Source: a candidate division WOR-1 bacterium RIFCSPLOWO2_02_FULL_46_20 | Lineage (GTDB): Bacteria; Margulisbacteria; WOR-1; O2-12-FULL-45-9 | Length of the DNA: 57,223 nucleotides | NCBI GenBank assembly: GCA_001771365.1 | Contig: METP01000048.1 | Coordinates: forward strand, 1-57,223 | Direction: 5' to 3' | Part shown: piece after piece, positions 47,534 to 55,411 of the stretch | How positions within the stretch are numbered: the stretch's first letter is position 1 | How the letters are laid out: the number at the start of each line of letters is the position of its first letter | Translations under genes and position numbers: made by a program | The notes under the pieces: generated by a model | Told to the model about the DNA's origin: nothing | What the model saw: the letters and a program-made list of their open reading frames with translations, nothing else | Database searches by the model: none

Positions 47534-48033
47534 ACGTAGTGGAGCAAGTCGCGGAACTAATGCGTGTGGCGGCGCGCACCGCTCCTAAAGCCCGAGGGAT
47601 TGATCTGCTTGAGATTAAAGTTATTAAGGGCGAAACTATCAAAAAGCTTTCGAAAAAGATGCTGCAGATTGGCAAAGCGGCAAACAATAATACGTTTTTG
47701 CGGGACGGCGAAAACATTTTAAAAGCAGAGGCGATTGTTCTGCTGGGCACGGTAAGCAGATATTTGGGATTAAGATTGTGCGGTTATTGCGGTTATGCCA
47801 ATTGCGCGGAAGCGGAAAAAGCCAAATTGATGTGCGCTTTAAATACAGGAGATTTGGGTATCGCTATTGGTTCCGCGGTTTCTGTGGCCATGGATCATCG
47901 GATTGATAATCGGGTTATGTATTCGGTGGGTAAAACCGCCCTGGAGATGGGCTTGCTGGGCAAAGAGGTTGTGGCAGCGTACGGAGTTCCTTTGTCGGCA
48001 ACAGGCAAGAATCCATTTTTTGATCGCGATTAG
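47530..48033 (+). CDS. DUF2148 ferredoxin-domain protein
   Basis: 167 residues from ATG 47530 (overlap ATGA with the channel). The Cys motif LCGYCGYANCAEAEKAKLMCAL (CxxCx4Cx8C) is that of DUF2148, annotated as an uncharacterised ferredoxin-domain family. The segments RTAPKARGIDLLEIKVI and DLGIAIGSAVSVAMDHRIDNRVMYSVG are typical of it. Probably a cytosolic [4Fe-4S] protein; function unknown. Confidence 0.88.
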   Translation: MNVVEQVAELMRVAARTAPKARGIDLLEIKVIKGETIKKLSKKMLQIGKAANNNTFLRDGENILKAEAIVLLGTVSRYLGLRLCGYCGYANCAEAEKAKLMCALNTGDLGIAIGSAVSVAMDHRIDNRVMYSVGKTALEMGLLGKEVVAAYGVPLSATGKNPFFDRD

Positions 48034-48053
48034 TACTTCGACAAGCTCAGTAC
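48033..48053. repeat. Short palindromic element before cysE
   Basis: GTACT-tcgacaagctc-AGTAC, arms 48033-48037 and 48049-48053. The core TTCGACAAGCTCAGTACGA is of a kind often dispersed in bacterial genomes. It is followed at once by GAGGAGG, the ribosome site of cysE. Confidence 0.55.
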
Positions 48054-48065
48054 GAGGAGGAGATA

Positions 48066-48671
48066 ATGTTTAACGGAATAAGAACAATATTTGAAAAAGA
48101 TCCGGCGGCGGCCAATATCTTTGAAGTGTTGCTGTACCAGGGATTGTGGGCCATGTTTTTTCATCGTGTAGCGCATTGGCTTTATTCGATAAAGATTCCT
48201 GTTCTGCCGCGTTTGATTTCACAAATTTCGCGTTTGCTGACCTTAATTGAGATCCATCCCGGGGCCAAAATCGGCAGAAAGTTTTTTATTGACCATGGTA
48301 ATGGGGTAGTTATTGGCGAGACCGCGGTTATTGGTGATGATGTCGTTATTTATCAGGGTGTTACTTTGGGGGGTACGGGCAGAGAACAGGGGAAACGTCA
48401 TCCTTCCATTGGTGATAATGTGGTGATAGGTGCCGGAGCGATTGTTTTGGGTAATATTAGTATTGGTGATAATTCCCGCATCGGGGCCGGCTCTGTGGTG
48501 ACCAAGTCTATTCCGCCCGACACAACTGTCGTGGGCAACCCTTCGTGGATAATTAGGCGTGAAGGTAAAAAATTAGCTCCGCTTGAACACGGCTCATTGC
48601 CCGATCCTGTGCACAAAGCCTTTGATGAACTAAATAATCGCATAAAAGCGTTGGAAGAAAAATTAAAGTAA
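48066..48671 (+). CDS. cysE: Serine O-acetyltransferase CysE
   Basis: 201 residues. Short N-terminal helical part with RVAHWLY, then left-handed beta-helix hexapeptides: IEIHPGAKIGRKFFIDHG, GVVIGETAVIGDDVVIYQGVTLGG, HPSIGDNVVIGAGAIVLG, with the catalytic His in DHG. It acetylates serine for cysteine synthesis. GAGGAGG precedes the ATG. The stop abuts cysS directly, a common pairing of cysteine supply and its tRNA synthetase. Confidence 0.95.
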   Translation: MFNGIRTIFEKDPAAANIFEVLLYQGLWAMFFHRVAHWLYSIKIPVLPRLISQISRLLTLIEIHPGAKIGRKFFIDHGNGVVIGETAVIGDDVVIYQGVTLGGTGREQGKRHPSIGDNVVIGAGAIVLGNISIGDNSRIGAGSVVTKSIPPDTTVVGNPSWIIRREGKKLAPLEHGSLPDPVHKAFDELNNRIKALEEKLK

Positions 48672-50105
48672 ATGCCCCTCAAAATCTATAACACCTTAAC
48701 CAAACAAAAAGATGAATTTCAACCCCTGGACCCGCCCAACGTTAAAATGTATGTTTGCGGTATTACTCCGTATGATGAAACTCACTTAGGTCACGCGCGG
48801 GCTTATGTGACTTTTGATGTTATTCGGAGATATTTGGAAGAATTGGGCTATAGGGTTGAGTATGTGCAAAATATAACTGATGTTGATGACAAGCTCATTA
48901 AGAAATCTCAAGAGAGCGGAGAGACGGTTGAATCAATTGCTGCCCATTTTACTGATTCTTATAAGTCGGTGATGAAAAAACTCAATATTCTCGATCCGAC
49001 ACAATATGTGAAAGCTACAGATCATATTCAAGAGATGGTCAAGTGGGTCAAAAGGTTGATTGATAAAGGCTTTGCTTATGAGATAGAGGGTGATGTCTAT
49101 TATTCAGTGGAGAAATTTAGAGAATATGGCAAGCTTTCAAAGAGAAAAATTGAAGACATGGTGTCCGGCGCAAGAGTGGCTGTTGATGAAAGGAAAAAGA
49201 ATCCTTTGGACTTTGCTTTGTGGAAAACGGCCAAAGAAGGAGAGCCTGCCTGGGGTTCGCCGTGGGGAAAGGGTAGGCCGGGCTGGCACATTGAATGTTC
49301 AGTGATGTCAACAAAGTATCTTGGCGAGCAATTTGACATCCATGGCGGCGGGCTTGATCTTGTTTTTCCTCACCATGAAAACGAGATTGCCCAGACAGAA
49401 GCGGTGACCGGCAGATCGCCCTGGGTTAAATATTGGGTCCACAACGGGTTTGTTAATGTTAATAAGCAGAAAATGTCAAAGTCATTGGGGAATTTTTTTA
49501 CTTTAAAAGATATTTTTAAGCAATTTGAGCCCATGGCCGTGCGTTTATTTATTTTGCAGACCCATTACCGCGGGCCGATTGATTTTAGTGATCAGGAATT
49601 GGAAAAATCTAATACTGCTTATGGAAATTTGTGTAATTTTGTTGATAATGTAAACTCCATTTTGGAAATAGGATCAAAAGATATTCCCAGAGTAAGAGCT
49701 CACTTTGATGATGAAGTTAAGGGCAAACTAGAAAACTTTGAAAAGAGATTTAGAAAAGAAATGGATGATGATTTTAATACTGCTGCCGCTTTAGCCGTTG
49801 TTTTTAAGGTGATTAGCTTCTTTTATTCTAGCTTAAAGGAAAAACAAATTGATTTGGTTGACGTCAAAAAGATAAAAGAAATGGTATCAGGTTTTTCTGC
49901 GATTTTAGGGATTAATGTTAGGGAAACGAAATTGGACGACGAGTCAAAACGTTTGGTCCTGGATTTAGATAGGGCACGATCGAATAAAGATTTTGCCACG
50001 GCAGACCAAACAAGGTTGGCATTAGAAAAGATGGGGTATAAAGTGAAAAATACCAAGGCAGGGACTGTGTTGACAAGGGCTGCGGCATGGCTGCCAAAGT
50101 TATAA
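48672..50105 (+). CDS. cysS: Cysteinyl-tRNA synthetase
   Basis: 477 residues. YVCGITPYDETHLGHARAYV holds the zinc Cys and the HxGH ATP site; WHIECSVMSTKYLG and GGGLDLVFPHHENEIAQ complete the zinc and cysteine pocket; KMSKSLGNF is the class I KMSKS loop. The C-terminal DALR domain follows, ending in the LDLDRARSNKDFATADQTRLALEKMGY motif typical of CysRS. It starts at the codon after the cysE stop. Confidence 0.97.
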   Translation: MPLKIYNTLTKQKDEFQPLDPPNVKMYVCGITPYDETHLGHARAYVTFDVIRRYLEELGYRVEYVQNITDVDDKLIKKSQESGETVESIAAHFTDSYKSVMKKLNILDPTQYVKATDHIQEMVKWVKRLIDKGFAYEIEGDVYYSVEKFREYGKLSKRKIEDMVSGARVAVDERKKNPLDFALWKTAKEGEPAWGSPWGKGRPGWHIECSVMSTKYLGEQFDIHGGGLDLVFPHHENEIAQTEAVTGRSPWVKYWVHNGFVNVNKQKMSKSLGNFFTLKDIFKQFEPMAVRLFILQTHYRGPIDFSDQELEKSNTAYGNLCNFVDNVNSILEIGSKDIPRVRAHFDDEVKGKLENFEKRFRKEMDDDFNTAAALAVVFKVISFFYSSLKEKQIDLVDVKKIKEMVSGFSAILGINVRETKLDDESKRLVLDLDRARSNKDFATADQTRLALEKMGYKVKNTKAGTVLTRAAAWLPKL

Positions 50106-50116
50106 GTGTTTCATGT

Positions 50117-50145
50117 TTGACCCCCTAATTTTTATTGTGTATACT
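50117..50145 (+). promoter_or_regulatory. Promoter of the MNT/HEPN-serS operon
   Basis: TTGACC (50117-50122), 17-bp spacer, TATACT (50140-50145), with a TG just upstream of the -10. The 29-base leader carries GAGGAG twice before the ATG at 50175. Because serS starts one base after the HEPN stop, this may be its main promoter as well. Confidence 0.6.
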
Positions 50146-50174
50146 TGAAATATTACAAGAGGAGTTGAGGAGAT

Positions 50175-50474
50175 ATGAGCAAATTAACAACAGAAAAGAT
50201 TATGGCTTCTTTGAAGAAAAACAAAGAAGTTTTAAAAAAACATCTTGTCAAGAGGATTGGCTTGTTTGGTTCTTATGTCAGAGGAGATGAAAACGAGAAA
50301 AGCGACATGGATTTTTTAGTTGAGATGTCAAGGCCTTCATATGAACATTTTTTTGATCTCGCTACTTATTTAGAAAATCTTTTTGGGAAAAAAATTGAAT
50401 TGATTACGCTGAAAGGAATGAGTCCTCACATCTGGCCATATATAAAAAAGGAGATCAAATGGTATGAAACATGA
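50175..50474 (+). CDS. mntA: Minimal nucleotidyltransferase (MNT), MntA-type antitoxin
   Basis: 99 residues. The nucleotidyltransferase motif GSYVRGDENEKSDMDFLVE contains GS (32-33) and the DxD pair Asp44/Asp46. In characterised MntA/HepT pairs, MntA blocks the toxin by adding AMP groups to a Tyr of HepT. It overlaps the HEPN gene by 11 bases. Both halves look intact. Confidence 0.88.
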   Translation: MSKLTTEKIMASLKKNKEVLKKHLVKRIGLFGSYVRGDENEKSDMDFLVEMSRPSYEHFFDLATYLENLFGKKIELITLKGMSPHIWPYIKKEIKWYET

Positions 50475-50805
50475 TGGCGTTTATCTGCGGCATATTCTTG
50501 ATGAGATCGTTTATCTGGTCAATGAATCTTCAACAATAAGTCCAGAGGAATTTTTAAAGAATGAAACATTAAAAAGAGCGTTTTCCCGCAGTCTGGAAAT
50601 AATTGGAGAGGCAGCAAAGCACCTGTCTTCTAGTTTAAGAGAAAAGCATGCAAAAGTAGAATGGGGCCAAATTACTGGTTTGAGAGATAAGCTTATTCAT
50701 CATTATTTTGGTGTTGATTGGGATTTGCTCTGGGATATTGTCAGAAATAAACTGCCCGAATTTCGACAACAAATCGAATCTATCTTAAATGAGTTGACGG
50801 AGTAA
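50464..50805 (+). CDS. hepT: HEPN-domain protein, HepT-type RNase toxin
   Basis: 113 residues, all helical. The RNase motif R-x4-H-x-Y is present as RDKLIHHY (Arg74, His79, Tyr81), the last being the residue AMPylated by MntA in known pairs. FSRSLEIIGEAAKHLSSSL is the typical dimer helix. The gene runs into serS with no gap (stop 50803-50805, serS ATG 50806). Confidence 0.88.
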   Translation: MKHDGVYLRHILDEIVYLVNESSTISPEEFLKNETLKRAFSRSLEIIGEAAKHLSSSLREKHAKVEWGQITGLRDKLIHHYFGVDWDLLWDIVRNKLPEFRQQIESILNELTE

Positions 50806-52080
50806 ATGCTTGACCCAAAACTAATCAGAAACAATCCGGACGCCGTTAAAAAAGGCTTAAAAAATCGCAAAGCCGATACTTTTCTGGTTGAGCGCTTTTT
50901 GGCCATTGACGAAGAATGGCGAAAATTAATTATTGAAGTTGATGAGCTGAAAGCCAAACGCAACACGGTTTCTGATCAGGTTGGTAAGATGAAGAAGAAT
51001 GGCGAGGCGGCGGACGATATTATTGCTGAAATGAAAGGGTTGTCCACCAAAGTCAAAGAACTTGATGAAGAACAAAAGAAGGTAGAGCAGCGGCTAAATG
51101 CAATTAGCCTGGAGATGCCCAACACCCCGCATATCTCCGTTCCTGTTGGCATTGATTCCCGTGATAATCTTGAAGTGAGGACTTGGGGTGATAAACCAAA
51201 ATTTAAATTTAAGGCCAAAGCACACGACGAAATCGGGAGAAATCTGGGCGTGCTAGATTTTGAACGAGCAGCTAAAATTTCCGGCGCCAGATTTGTTGTT
51301 TACAGGGGAATGGGGGCGGCGCTTGAACGAGCCTTAATCAATTTTATGCTCGATATTCATATAAAAGAACATGGCTACACGGAAGTATTGACCCCTGTCC
51401 TGGTTAATGCAAAAAGCATGTTAGGCACCGGCCAGCTGCCAAAGTTTGCCGAAGACTTGTTCCGCTGCAAAGATGACGATCTTTATTTAATCCCTACGGC
51501 AGAAGTTTCCGTAACAAACCTTCATGCTAACGAAATTGTCCAGGCAAAAGATTTGCCAATTCAATATGTTTGCTATTCCCCTTGTTTTAGAAGAGAAGCC
51601 GGTTCTTATGGCAAAGATGTTAAGGGGATTATCCGCCAGCACCAATTTAATAAGGTTGAACTGGTAAAATTTGCCGAGCCGGACAAGTCGTATGAAGAAT
51701 TGGAAAAGCTGACTCAAGAGGCAGAAAAAATATTGCAGAGATTGGGACTGCCATATCGGGTAGTTGAACTTTCTACCGGCGACCTTGGTTTCGCTTCCGC
51801 TAAAACCTATGATCTTGAAGTCTGGTTCCCGTCAGAAAATAAATATCGCGAAATTTCTTCCTGCTCAAATTTTGAGTCTTTCCAGGCTCGTCGGGCAGGG
51901 ATCCGTTTCCGCTCAGGCCTTAATTCAAAACCCGAGTACCTGCATACTTTGAATGGTTCTGGCCTGGCGATTGGGAGGACCTTTGCCGCTATCCTTGAAA
52001 ATTTTCAACAAGAAGATGATTCGGTGATTGTTCCTGAAGCGCTGCGGCCTTATTTGCACGGGACAAAGGTAATAAATTAG
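50806..52080 (+). CDS. serS: Seryl-tRNA synthetase
   Basis: 424 residues. The N-terminal coiled-coil arm (about 30-100) follows [18 protein letters not shown]. Class II motif 2 is [25 protein letters not shown] and motif 3 is [37 protein letters not shown] is the serine-pocket signature. It starts one base after the HEPN toxin stop without a separate ribosome site beyond GAGT, so its translation seems coupled to the toxin gene. Confidence 0.97.
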   Translation: MLDPKLIRNNPDAVKKGLKNRKADTFLVERFLAIDEEWRKLIIEVDELKAKRNTVSDQVGKMKKNGEAADDIIAEMKGLSTKVKELDEEQKKVEQRLNAISLEMPNTPHISVPVGIDSRDNLEVRTWGDKPKFKFKAKAHDEIGRNLGVLDFERAAKISGARFVVYRGMGAALERALINFMLDIHIKEHGYTEVLTPVLVNAKSMLGTGQLPKFAEDLFRCKDDDLYLIPTAEVSVTNLHANEIVQAKDLPIQYVCYSPCFRREAGSYGKDVKGIIRQHQFNKVELVKFAEPDKSYEELEKLTQEAEKILQRLGLPYRVVELSTGDLGFASAKTYDLEVWFPSENKYREISSCSNFESFQARRAGIRFRSGLNSKPEYLHTLNGSGLAIGRTFAAILENFQQEDDSVIVPEALRPYLHGTKVIN

Positions 52081-52083
52081 ACA

Positions 52084-52392
52084 ATGCCGCTTTATGATTA
52101 TAAATGCGCGAAGTGCAGTCATGTTTTCGAAGTCGTGCAGAAAATTTCAGAAGAGCCGCTGAGATATTGCCCGCAATGCAAGGGGCCGATCAAGCGTTTA
52201 ATTTCCGCGGCGGGGATTATTTTTAAAGGTTCTGGCTTTCACGTAACTGATTATGGGAAACGAGGGACGAAGGACGAAGGACGAAAGACGGAGAAAAAAA
52301 CAGACGTTAAAGAGACAAAAAGTTCGCCAGAAGCTGCTTCCCCGCCGAAGTCAAAATTGACTCAGGGTGGAACTGAACCCCCTCCAAAATAA
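52084..52392 (+). CDS. FmdB-family zinc-ribbon protein
   Basis: 102 residues. The zinc ribbon [19 protein letters not shown] ... [15 protein letters not shown] (four Cys) is FmdB. After [10 protein letters not shown] the protein normally ends or has a short polar tail. Here the tail continues for 45 low-complexity residues, first through a 7-bp tandem repeat (GGACGAA units, about 52265-52292) and then antisense to the end of trpG for 86 bases. The tail is probably recent. Function: possible regulator; unknown. Confidence 0.8.
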   Translation: MPLYDYKCAKCSHVFEVVQKISEEPLRYCPQCKGPIKRLISAAGIIFKGSGFHVTDYGKRGTKDEGRKTEKKTDVKETKSSPEAASPPKSKLTQGGTEPPPK

Positions 52393-52870
52393 ACTTCTTG
52401 TGTCTGATCCCCATAATCTCGTCTTGATCGGTTGTCGCGCTGATTTCAAAACAATCCGGCAGGCTTTCCTTTTCCACGATCAATGAGTGGTAGCGCGTGG
52501 CGGTAAAAGGATTGGGGAGATTTCTAAAAATAGTCTTGCCATCGTGTTTGATCTCCGAAGTTTTACCATGCATTAGTCTTGCCGCTCGAATTACTTTGCC
52601 GCCAAAAACCTCGGCAATTGATTGTTCACCCAAACAGACGCCTAAAATCGGGATTTTACCGGCAAAATGTTTAATGACTTCTTTGGAAATGCCGGCATCT
52701 TTTGGCTCGCCTGGGCCGGGAGAGATGACGATGCTTTTGGGTTTAAGTTTTTCAATCTCTTTGATGCTTATCTTGTCATTGCGGAAAACTTGCAGATCTT
52801 CACCCAGCTCGCCCAGATACTGGACAAGATTATAGGTAAACGAGTCATAGTTATCGATCATTAAAATCAT
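52307..52870 (-). CDS. pabA: Glutamine amidotransferase, TrpG/PabA type
   Basis: 187 residues of the class I glutaminase family: [31 protein letters not shown], catalytic Cys in [17 protein letters not shown], and the His-Glu pair in GVQFHPES. The usual CLGHQ reads CLGEQ, a change close to the nucleophile. It supplies ammonia to a TrpE or PabB partner for anthranilate or aminodeoxychorismate; no such gene is in the window, so trpG versus pabA cannot be decided. Its 3' end overlaps FmdB in antisense. Its ribosome site, GAGGAG, lies in the repeat upstream. Confidence 0.85.
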   Translation of the reverse strand: MILMIDNYDSFTYNLVQYLGELGEDLQVFRNDKISIKEIEKLKPKSIVISPGPGEPKDAGISKEVIKHFAGKIPILGVCLGEQSIAEVFGGKVIRAARLMHGKTSEIKHDGKTIFRNLPNPFTATRYHSLIVEKESLPDCFEISATTDQDEIMGIRHKKFILEGVQFHPESILTSAGKQLLANFLSL

Positions 52871-52940
52871 TCTTCGACTCCTCCTCGACTCACTTCGTTC
52901 GCTCGGAGTCGCTCAGAATGATCCTGAGCGAAGCCGAATG
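52869..52940. repeat. Palindromic element in the trpG/femX divergent gap
   Basis: CATTCT-t-CGACTCC (from 52869) pairs with GGAGTCG-ctc-AGAATG (52905-52920) around a GA/CT-rich centre, followed by CTCAGAATGATCCTGAG, a second small dyad. Words such as CTTCGACTC and CCTGAGCGAAG are common in dispersed repeats of bacterial genomes. The element runs up to the trpG start codon and supplies its GAGGAG ribosome site. Confidence 0.6.
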
Positions 52941-52944
52941 GATC

Positions 52945-52962
52945 ATGTTATAATTATAACAT
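52945..52962 (+). promoter_or_regulatory. Extended -10 within a perfect 18-bp palindrome, femX promoter
   Basis: ATGTTATAATTATAACAT is a perfect palindrome. It contains TGtTATAAT (TATAAT 52949-52954), 10 bases before the femX ATG at 52965. A dyad centred on the -10 suggests a repressor site, or simply a promoter active in both directions, since the other strand reads the same. Confidence 0.55.
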
Positions 52963-52964
52963 AG

Positions 52965-54017
52965 ATGAAGAGCAGACTAATAACATATACCGAAAGAGAA
53001 ACTTGGAATGATTTTGTGTCGCGGTCAGCGGAATGCCCAGTGCTGCAATCTTTTGAGTGGGGAGAATTAAAAGCCAATTTTGGCTGGCAACCGCTCAGAC
53101 TAGCCATTGAAGCTGAAGGGAAATTCATAGCCGGCATATCAATTCTAAAAAAGAAAATGCCTCATCTGCCTTATTCATTATTTTATGCTCCCCGCGGACC
53201 TATTGTTGATTATAACAATAGGGAGGTGTTAGAGTGTCTCCTGCATGCCGTGGAAAAAGAGGCGGATAAACATCATGCTGTTTCCCTCAAAATAGATCCG
53301 GCTGTTCTTGAGCCGGGGCTCTTGCCTGCTTTAGGTTTTATCAAAGCGGGCAAACAGATCCAGCCACGCGCCACAATCATTTTGGATTTAACCAGAGAAA
53401 AAAACGAAATCCTGATGAGTTTTGAAGAGAAGACCAGATATAACATTAGACTGGCAGCCAAAAAAGGGGTCGCGATCAAAGAAAATCTATCGGATAAAGG
53501 CCTCAGTGAATTTTATGAATTATATAAAGGGACGGCCGCCCGGGATAAATTTCTTATTCATCCGGTGACTTATTATCAAAAAATTAGAGAGATTATTTTT
53601 GAAAATGGTTTAGGCAGTAATTTTATCGCTTACTATAACGAAAAGCCGATTGCCGCGGTAATCGTTTTTTGTTTTGGCTCAAAAATCTGGTATATGTACG
53701 GAGCTTCTTCTTCGGAACACCGCAATCTGATGCCCAATCATCTGCTGCACTGGCAGATTATCCAATGGGCCATGGAAAAAAAGTATAAAACCTATGATTT
53801 GTGGGGAATCCCGGCTAATCCGCATGAAGGTCATTCGCTGTGGGGAGTTTATCGGTTTAAAAAAGGTTTTAATGGTGAGACGGTAAAATATATTGGAGCT
53901 TATGATTTTCCATATATCCAATTATTTTATAATGTTTTTGAGCATGGGGTGAGGTGGTTTCAAAACTTTCGCAGTTTTATGATTAAAGGCAAAGTAGAGG
54001 ACTCACTATCAGAATGA
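52965..54017 (+). CDS. FemAB/FemX-like aminoacyltransferase of cell-wall synthesis
   Basis: 350 residues with two GNAT-like halves. CPVLQSFEWGELKANFGWQPLRL in the first, LFYAPRGPIVDY, and SFEEKTRYNIRLAAKKGVAIKE are typical of the Fem family; the second half shows YDLWGIPANPHEGHSLWGVYRFKKGFNGE, the conserved end. Fem proteins add amino acids from aminoacyl-tRNA to the peptidoglycan stem peptide. Coupled to murE by ATGA, it probably modifies a cell-wall precursor. It is also found in lipopeptide or EPS systems, but the neighbour favours peptidoglycan. Confidence 0.88.
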   Translation: MKSRLITYTERETWNDFVSRSAECPVLQSFEWGELKANFGWQPLRLAIEAEGKFIAGISILKKKMPHLPYSLFYAPRGPIVDYNNREVLECLLHAVEKEADKHHAVSLKIDPAVLEPGLLPALGFIKAGKQIQPRATIILDLTREKNEILMSFEEKTRYNIRLAAKKGVAIKENLSDKGLSEFYELYKGTAARDKFLIHPVTYYQKIREIIFENGLGSNFIAYYNEKPIAAVIVFCFGSKIWYMYGASSSEHRNLMPNHLLHWQIIQWAMEKKYKTYDLWGIPANPHEGHSLWGVYRFKKGFNGETVKYIGAYDFPYIQLFYNVFEHGVRWFQNFRSFMIKGKVEDSLSE

Positions 54018-55411
54018 CTATTACCTACGATTCGAGAAAAGTTAGGCCCGGAGACGTGTTTGTGGCAATCCCGGGGTTCAAAGTTGACGGAACAGATTTT
54101 ATCCGTCAGGCTATAGCCAACGGAGCTAAAGTTATTGTAGCCGAAAATGAGGTTAAAGTTCCGGCTGGGGTAAAGTTTGAAAAAGTCCCTTGTGCCCGCA
54201 AAGCTTTGGCCCGTCTGGCCAATAAATTCTATGATTATCCTTCTAAAAAGATAAAATTGATCGGTATAACCGGCACTAATGGGAAAACCACGACCTCGTA
54301 TCTTATAGCTTCAATTCTCAAAAAAGCCGGTTACAAGGTTGGAGTGATTGGGACGATCAACGGTGGTTTAACTACGCCGGAGTCGCTCGATTTGCAGGAA
54401 ATGCTGGCGGATATGGTTGAGCAGGGGATAACCCACGTGGTGCTGGAGGTCTCTTCGCACGCTTTGGCTTTGGATCGGGTGTCCGGTTGTGATTTTGATA
54501 TTGCCATTTTTACCAATTTGACTCACGATCATTTAGATTTTCATAAAACAAAAAAAGAATATCTGGCGACCAAGCTAAAACTTTTCGAGAATCTCAAACA
54601 AGATGGGGTTGCCATCGTGAATGTTGATGACCCGGCCAGTAAAGATATTTTTGAGGTAGTTCAAGGTGAGATTGTGACCTATGGAGTGGGTCAGGCCAGG
54701 CATGAACTGCGCAGCACCAAACATAATGAGTTTGATACTAAGGTTTCCGGAATTGCCATAAGACAAGATTCCATGAGCTTAACAATTAATTCGCGGGAGC
54801 TGCGCACCCCATTAATAGGTATACCCAATGTCTATAATATAGCAGCGGCCTATCAATGCGCCTTAGTTCTGAATATTCCGCAAATGATAATTAAAAAAGG
54901 GATTGAGGCTTTGCAGGGTGTGCCAGGCCGAGTTGAGCGTATTGATTTTGGTCAGCCATTTTCGGTTGTCGTCGATTTTGCTCATTCCCCGGATGCTTTG
55001 CAAAAATTAATCGAAACTTATCGACCGTTAACCGAAGGAAAAATTATTCTTGTCTTTGGTTGTCCTGGGGATCGAGACAAAGACAAGCGACCGGTGATGG
55101 GGGGGATTGCGGCGAAGCTGGCTGACGTTTCTATTATTACTACTGATGATCCGCGTAGTGAGCATCCTGCAAGTATAGTGGATAATATTGTCGCGGGTAT
55201 CCGGTTACCCGGTTATCCGGATATCCGGGACCGCTGCCGCATAATTATCGACAGACGGGAGGCTATCAGGAAGGCTTTGGAACTGGCCGAAAAAGGAGAT
55301 ACTGTGCTTATAGCGGGACGGGGTCATGAGAAGTATCAGGATTTTAATGGTAAAAAAGTGGAGATTGATGATAAGATTGAAGTTGGGCGAATATTAAATG
55401 CGCACAATTGA
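54014..55411 (+). CDS. murE: UDP-MurNAc-tripeptide synthetase MurE
   Basis: 465 residues. YDSRKVRPGDVFVAIPG at the start, ATP loop GITGTNGKTTTSYLI, LEVSSHALALDRV, FTNLTHDHLDFHKT, VVDFAHSPDAL and the C-terminal TTDDPRSEHP with the Arg that selects diaminopimelate (DNPR-like; Lys-adding enzymes lack this Arg), then LIAGRGHEKYQ. It adds meso-diaminopimelate to UDP-MurNAc-L-Ala-D-Glu. Residues about 395-405 (RLPGYPDIRD) come from a repeat shared with metH. It overlaps mtnA by 14 bases. Confidence 0.95.
   Translation: MTITYDSRKVRPGDVFVAIPGFKVDGTDFIRQAIANGAKVIVAENEVKVPAGVKFEKVPCARKALARLANKFYDYPSKKIKLIGITGTNGKTTTSYLIASILKKAGYKVGVIGTINGGLTTPESLDLQEMLADMVEQGITHVVLEVSSHALALDRVSGCDFDIAIFTNLTHDHLDFHKTKKEYLATKLKLFENLKQDGVAIVNVDDPASKDIFEVVQGEIVTYGVGQARHELRSTKHNEFDTKVSGIAIRQDSMSLTINSRELRTPLIGIPNVYNIAAAYQCALVLNIPQMIIKKGIEALQGVPGRVERIDFGQPFSVVVDFAHSPDALQKLIETYRPLTEGKIILVFGCPGDRDKDKRPVMGGIAAKLADVSIITTDDPRSEHPASIVDNIVAGIRLPGYPDIRDRCRIIIDRREAIRKALELAEKGDTVLIAGRGHEKYQDFNGKKVEIDDKIEVGRILNAHN
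55199..55228. repeat. 30-bp repeat (ATCCGGTTA type) inside murE
   Basis: Partner of 29347-29376 in metH with 28 of 30 bases identical and the same reading frame (RLPGYPDIR). It contains CCGGATATCCGG. In MurE it falls in the loop between VDNIVAGI and the conserved RIIIDRREAI. Confidence 0.85.
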
